Shown here: in pieces, positions 6,856 to 8,710 of the stretch
Numbering within the stretch: the stretch's first letter is position 1
How the letters are laid out: the number at the start of each line of letters is the position of its first letter
Assembly (NCBI GenBank): GCA_036397475.1
Contig: DASWIV010000053.1
Span: forward strand, 1 to 8,710
DNA: 8,710 nucleotides
Source of the DNA: DASWIV01 sp036397475
Lineage (GTDB): Bacteria; JAJVIF01; JAPKYR01
Direction: 5' to 3'
Program-made: the position numbers and the translations under genes
Notes under the pieces: model-generated
What the model was told of the DNA's origin: nothing
Databases searched by the model: none
The model's input: the letters and a program-made list of their open reading frames with translations, nothing else

Positions 6856-7498
6856 TGCCAGCGATTTACCGACATCGTAGCCCTGTCCACTTCGATGAAC
6901 AGAATTCCGATCTTCTTGCTTCTTGGAAACATCAAATAAACCAAGGCATCAGGAACGATAGCGGATGTGTAACGCGCACCGTCGCGGTTCCTGAGCATCA
7001 CGCTGATCTTGTGCTGATCCGGTGATCCGATGAACACTCGGAAATCCTTAACCGCACCCTCTTCCTGAGCTTGAGCAAGTGCGATTTCCAATGAAATGAC
7101 AGCATCATTTATTTGGAGTAAATGTTGCATATGTCCCGACGTGATCTGATTCAAATGTCTTTGCCAAGGAATTTCTTCACGCGGAACACCGTCGCGCTCA
7201 GCTATCAGCCTTGCGCCTTTTTCTCTCATTGTGTAGATCAGTTTATGCGATGTCGATTCGTGGAGCAATTCGCGATTGAGATACCCGCCGTGGAAGAGGT
7301 AGCGCAGACGGTTTTCGAGTCCGCGTTGAGAGGATTCCGGAAACAGCCAAGTAATTTGCTCGATTGTCAGATATCGATAACGGCAGACCGCCTTGACCAG
7401 CTCGACATCACGATCCGTGATCTGAAAGACAGGCGGATTTTTCGTCCGATCTTTTTCGGAAGTCTGATCTGATTAGATTTTGGTTTACGTGGAACCAT
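6801..7498 (-). pseudogene. Replication-relaxation family gene, frameshifted and 3'-truncated
   Basis: The - strand frame open from 7472 to 6801 matches the Replic_Relax family (wHTH proteins linked to plasmid and integrative-element replication). An N-terminal winged helix reads ITDRDVELVKAVCRYRYLT...LFPES...NRLRYLFHGGYL. The C-terminal half has YTSAIVPDALVYL and ILFIEVDRATMSVNRWQ, the family's PDA and EvDrgT motifs. That frame has no ATG, GTG or TTG until 7268, inside the conserved region. The likely start is an ATG at 7496-7498 in another frame (MVPRKPKSNQIRLPKK), connecting through a -1 shift near the A-run at 7452-7456. Homology ends near 6852, where the frame enters TspO DNA and adds 17 unrelated residues. 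With both ends damaged I call it a pseudogene. A programmed -1 shift (G AAA AAG) is possible but unsupported by a clear ribosome-binding site. Confidence 0.65.
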
Positions 7499-7556
7499 AA
7501 GATTGAAAGTTATCCTATAATTAACCCTGTCTCTAATCAAGAAACAACCATGTTTT

Positions 7557-7565
7557 TGCTATAAT
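7557..7565 (+). promoter_or_regulatory. Extended -10 promoter of the TIR gene
   Basis: TGC followed by a perfect TATAAT (7560-7565) forms an extended -10 element about 30 bp before the TIR gene start. The hexamer 17 bp upstream (TCAAGA, 7537-7542) is a poor -35, which extended -10 promoters tolerate. It lies in the ~100-bp gap between the divergent Replic_Relax remnant and the TIR gene. Confidence 0.55.
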
Positions 7566-7601
7566 GTCTAAAAGCACATTCTTGGATGAAGGATAATGAA
7601 C

Positions 7602-8669
7602 ATGGTCAACAAGGAAGTCAATACGGATCAGGATCAATTAAACGAATCACCTCTTGTTTTTCTCAGCCATGACAGTAGAGATTCGGAACTTGCTGAAGCT
7701 TTTAGCGCCCTTATTAAAAATGTAAGTGCTGGAATGCTCAATACATTTTTTTCATCCTCCATGAAAGGAGGAGAAGGGATTGACATCGGAGCAGACTGGT
7801 ACGGTATCTTAATGAATAAACTTGATCGCTCAAATGATGTAGTTTGTATAATAACAGAGCGAAGCCTCAATCGACCCTGGATCCTTTTCGAAGCTGGTGT
7901 CGCGAAGGCAAAATTAGAACGACCAGTACTAGGCTTGGCTCTTGGTGTTCCGCTTACTGACGTCAACCAGGGTCCATTTTATCATTTCCAGAACAGTGAT
8001 GACAGCGTCGAATCCCTCTCAAAACTCGTGGTGCAATTATGCGAAAGAGTTCCAAGATTAAGACCTAGTACAGATAGTGTTAATCGGGAAGTAGCGGTTT
8101 TTTGCGATAAGACAAAAGTAATCATTGAGAAGCTGGGAGGTTCCCAAGATACTGAAAACGAGGATTCCACTAATAGTGAAGTGATTTCAAAAGTGCTAGA
8201 AGAGATGAAAATTATGGTTCGCGATTTACCTTCGCGTTTTGAATCCATGATGTCAGATTTTCCTGGAAGGATCCGGTCACGTAAGTTCATGCGTTTTTCC
8301 CCAATGATGTTTGAAGATGTGATGCATATGTTTTCGAAGGAGTTAAATAATCCTGTTGGTTTCTTGATTATTGCCAGCATTTTCAAAGACGAGATGCCGT
8401 GGTTATATGAACTTGGACTGGAAGCGTATCGCGCTATCAAGATTGGTAGGCCTAAGGAGGCTTTCGAAGCAATAGAATCTTTTCAAGAATCCGTTGAGCT
8501 ATCTTTTAGGTCACCTATCTTTAGAGAAATGGGGATGGTTAATAAAGAAATGCATATGTATGGTCGCGAATTACCTCATTTTCTTAGAAGATACCTTATG
8601 GAATTTGGTTTTCGCACAAACAGCGATAGACCAGAGGATGACCATTTAAACTTGGAATCTCAGCAATAG
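7602..8669 (+). CDS. TIR-domain protein with unrecognised C-terminal domain, ~355 aa
   Basis: The N-terminal ~130 residues form a TIR (Toll/interleukin-1 receptor) domain. Numbered from the ATG at 7602, VFLSHDSRD (19-27) is strand A and its loop, SSSMKGGEGID (51-61) matches the BB-loop region, DVVCIITERSLNRPWILFEAGVA (79-101) carries the conserved W93 and the catalytic-position Glu97. Bacterial TIR domains of this kind often hydrolyse NAD+ or make cyclic ADP-ribose signals in anti-phage defence. A charged, probably helical linker (~175-200) leads to a ~150-residue C-terminal half (FMRFSPMMFEDVMHMFSKEL..., GLEAYRAIKIGRPKEAFEAI...) that I do not recognise. It has no membrane segments and could be the sensor or oligomerisation part. 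GAAGGA at 7588-7593 fits the 7602 start better than the in-frame ATG at 7596, which lies only two bases from it. NADase activity and a defence role are inferred from the family. Confidence 0.85.
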   Translation: MVNKEVNTDQDQLNESPLVFLSHDSRDSELAEAFSALIKNVSAGMLNTFFSSSMKGGEGIDIGADWYGILMNKLDRSNDVVCIITERSLNRPWILFEAGVAKAKLERPVLGLALGVPLTDVNQGPFYHFQNSDDSVESLSKLVVQLCERVPRLRPSTDSVNREVAVFCDKTKVIIEKLGGSQDTENEDSTNSEVISKVLEEMKIMVRDLPSRFESMMSDFPGRIRSRKFMRFSPMMFEDVMHMFSKELNNPVGFLIIASIFKDEMPWLYELGLEAYRAIKIGRPKEAFEAIESFQESVELSFRSPIFREMGMVNKEMHMYGRELPHFLRRYLMEFGFRTNSDRPEDDHLNLESQQ

Positions 8670-8673
8670 AAGC

Positions 8674-8710
8674 ATGGCTAACCGACCCGACCTTTGGGAT
8701 AAAGTCGAGT
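8674..8710 (+). CDS. Possible start of a second gene after the TIR gene (partial)
   Basis: An ATG at 8674, four bases after the TIR stop codon, opens a frame (MANRPDLWDKVE) that continues to the window edge. A weak GAAG lies immediately upstream. The tight spacing suggests translational coupling in an operon, as is common for TIR effectors with a partner protein. Twelve codons are too few to identify a family or prove coding. Confidence 0.4.
   Translation, partial: MANRPDLWDKVE

Noticed and set aside
7122..7472. A 116-codon + strand ORF
   Set aside because: It is antisense to the Replic_Relax winged-helix region, which has clear family motifs.
7512..7540. - strand promoter TTGATT-N17-TAGGAT for the Replic_Relax remnant
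   Set aside because: Both hexamers match at only 4/6, and the leader would be about 7 nt without a ribosome-binding site. Too weak to annotate.

Overview
The window comes from a diderm (Gram-negative) bacterium. Two genes at the left end encode Sec signal peptides with lipoprotein boxes, and Shine-Dalgarno sites of the GGAGG type are used throughout. I cannot name the phylum. The unrecognised lipoproteins, together with a DnaE2/Y-polymerase operon in an unusual order, fit an uncultivated lineage better than a model organism. By eye, the polymerase operon (about 1.9-6.4 kb) is clearly more GC-rich than both flanks.

Left part (1-1900, + strand): a complete 396-residue lipoprotein gene is followed 29 nt later by a second lipoprotein gene with almost the same ribosome-binding site and first codons. 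The second gene is broken by a small insert of about 155-162 bp. The insert has near-perfect 21-bp inverted repeats (19/21) and is flanked by an 8-bp direct repeat. Removing it restores a continuous 146-codon reading frame. A strong intrinsic terminator (1876-1899) closes the unit.

Middle part (1943-6398, - strand): a two-gene operon is transcribed leftward from a good extended -10 promoter at 6442-6471. The first gene encodes a DnaE2/ImuC-type C-family DNA polymerase of 1101 aa. The second, overlapping it by 14 bp, encodes a Y-family polymerase-like protein of 387 aa that has lost one of the three catalytic carboxylates (ImuB-like). Together they look like a translesion mutasome. No imuA or lexA is in view, and the order (dnaE2 first) is the reverse of the usual imuA-imuB-dnaE2 cassette. 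The polymerase gene carries an in-frame insertion of tandem GC-rich palindromes, between its clamp-binding motif and its OB domain. An inverted repeat CTACTA-N10-TAGTAG overlaps the promoter and is a candidate SOS-type operator.

Right part (6532-8710): a scar joins two gene remnants, both on the - strand. One is the 3' four-fifths of a TspO/MBR-family membrane protein gene. The other is a replication-relaxation family (Replic_Relax) gene, frameshifted near its start and cut at its 3' end. Facing away from these is an intact gene for a TIR-domain protein of about 355 aa with an unrecognised C-terminal half, and a possible second gene starts 4 nt after it at the window edge. The plasmid/ICE-type remnant, the scar and the TIR effector candidate together suggest an accessory, possibly anti-phage, locus inserted next to the polymerase operon.
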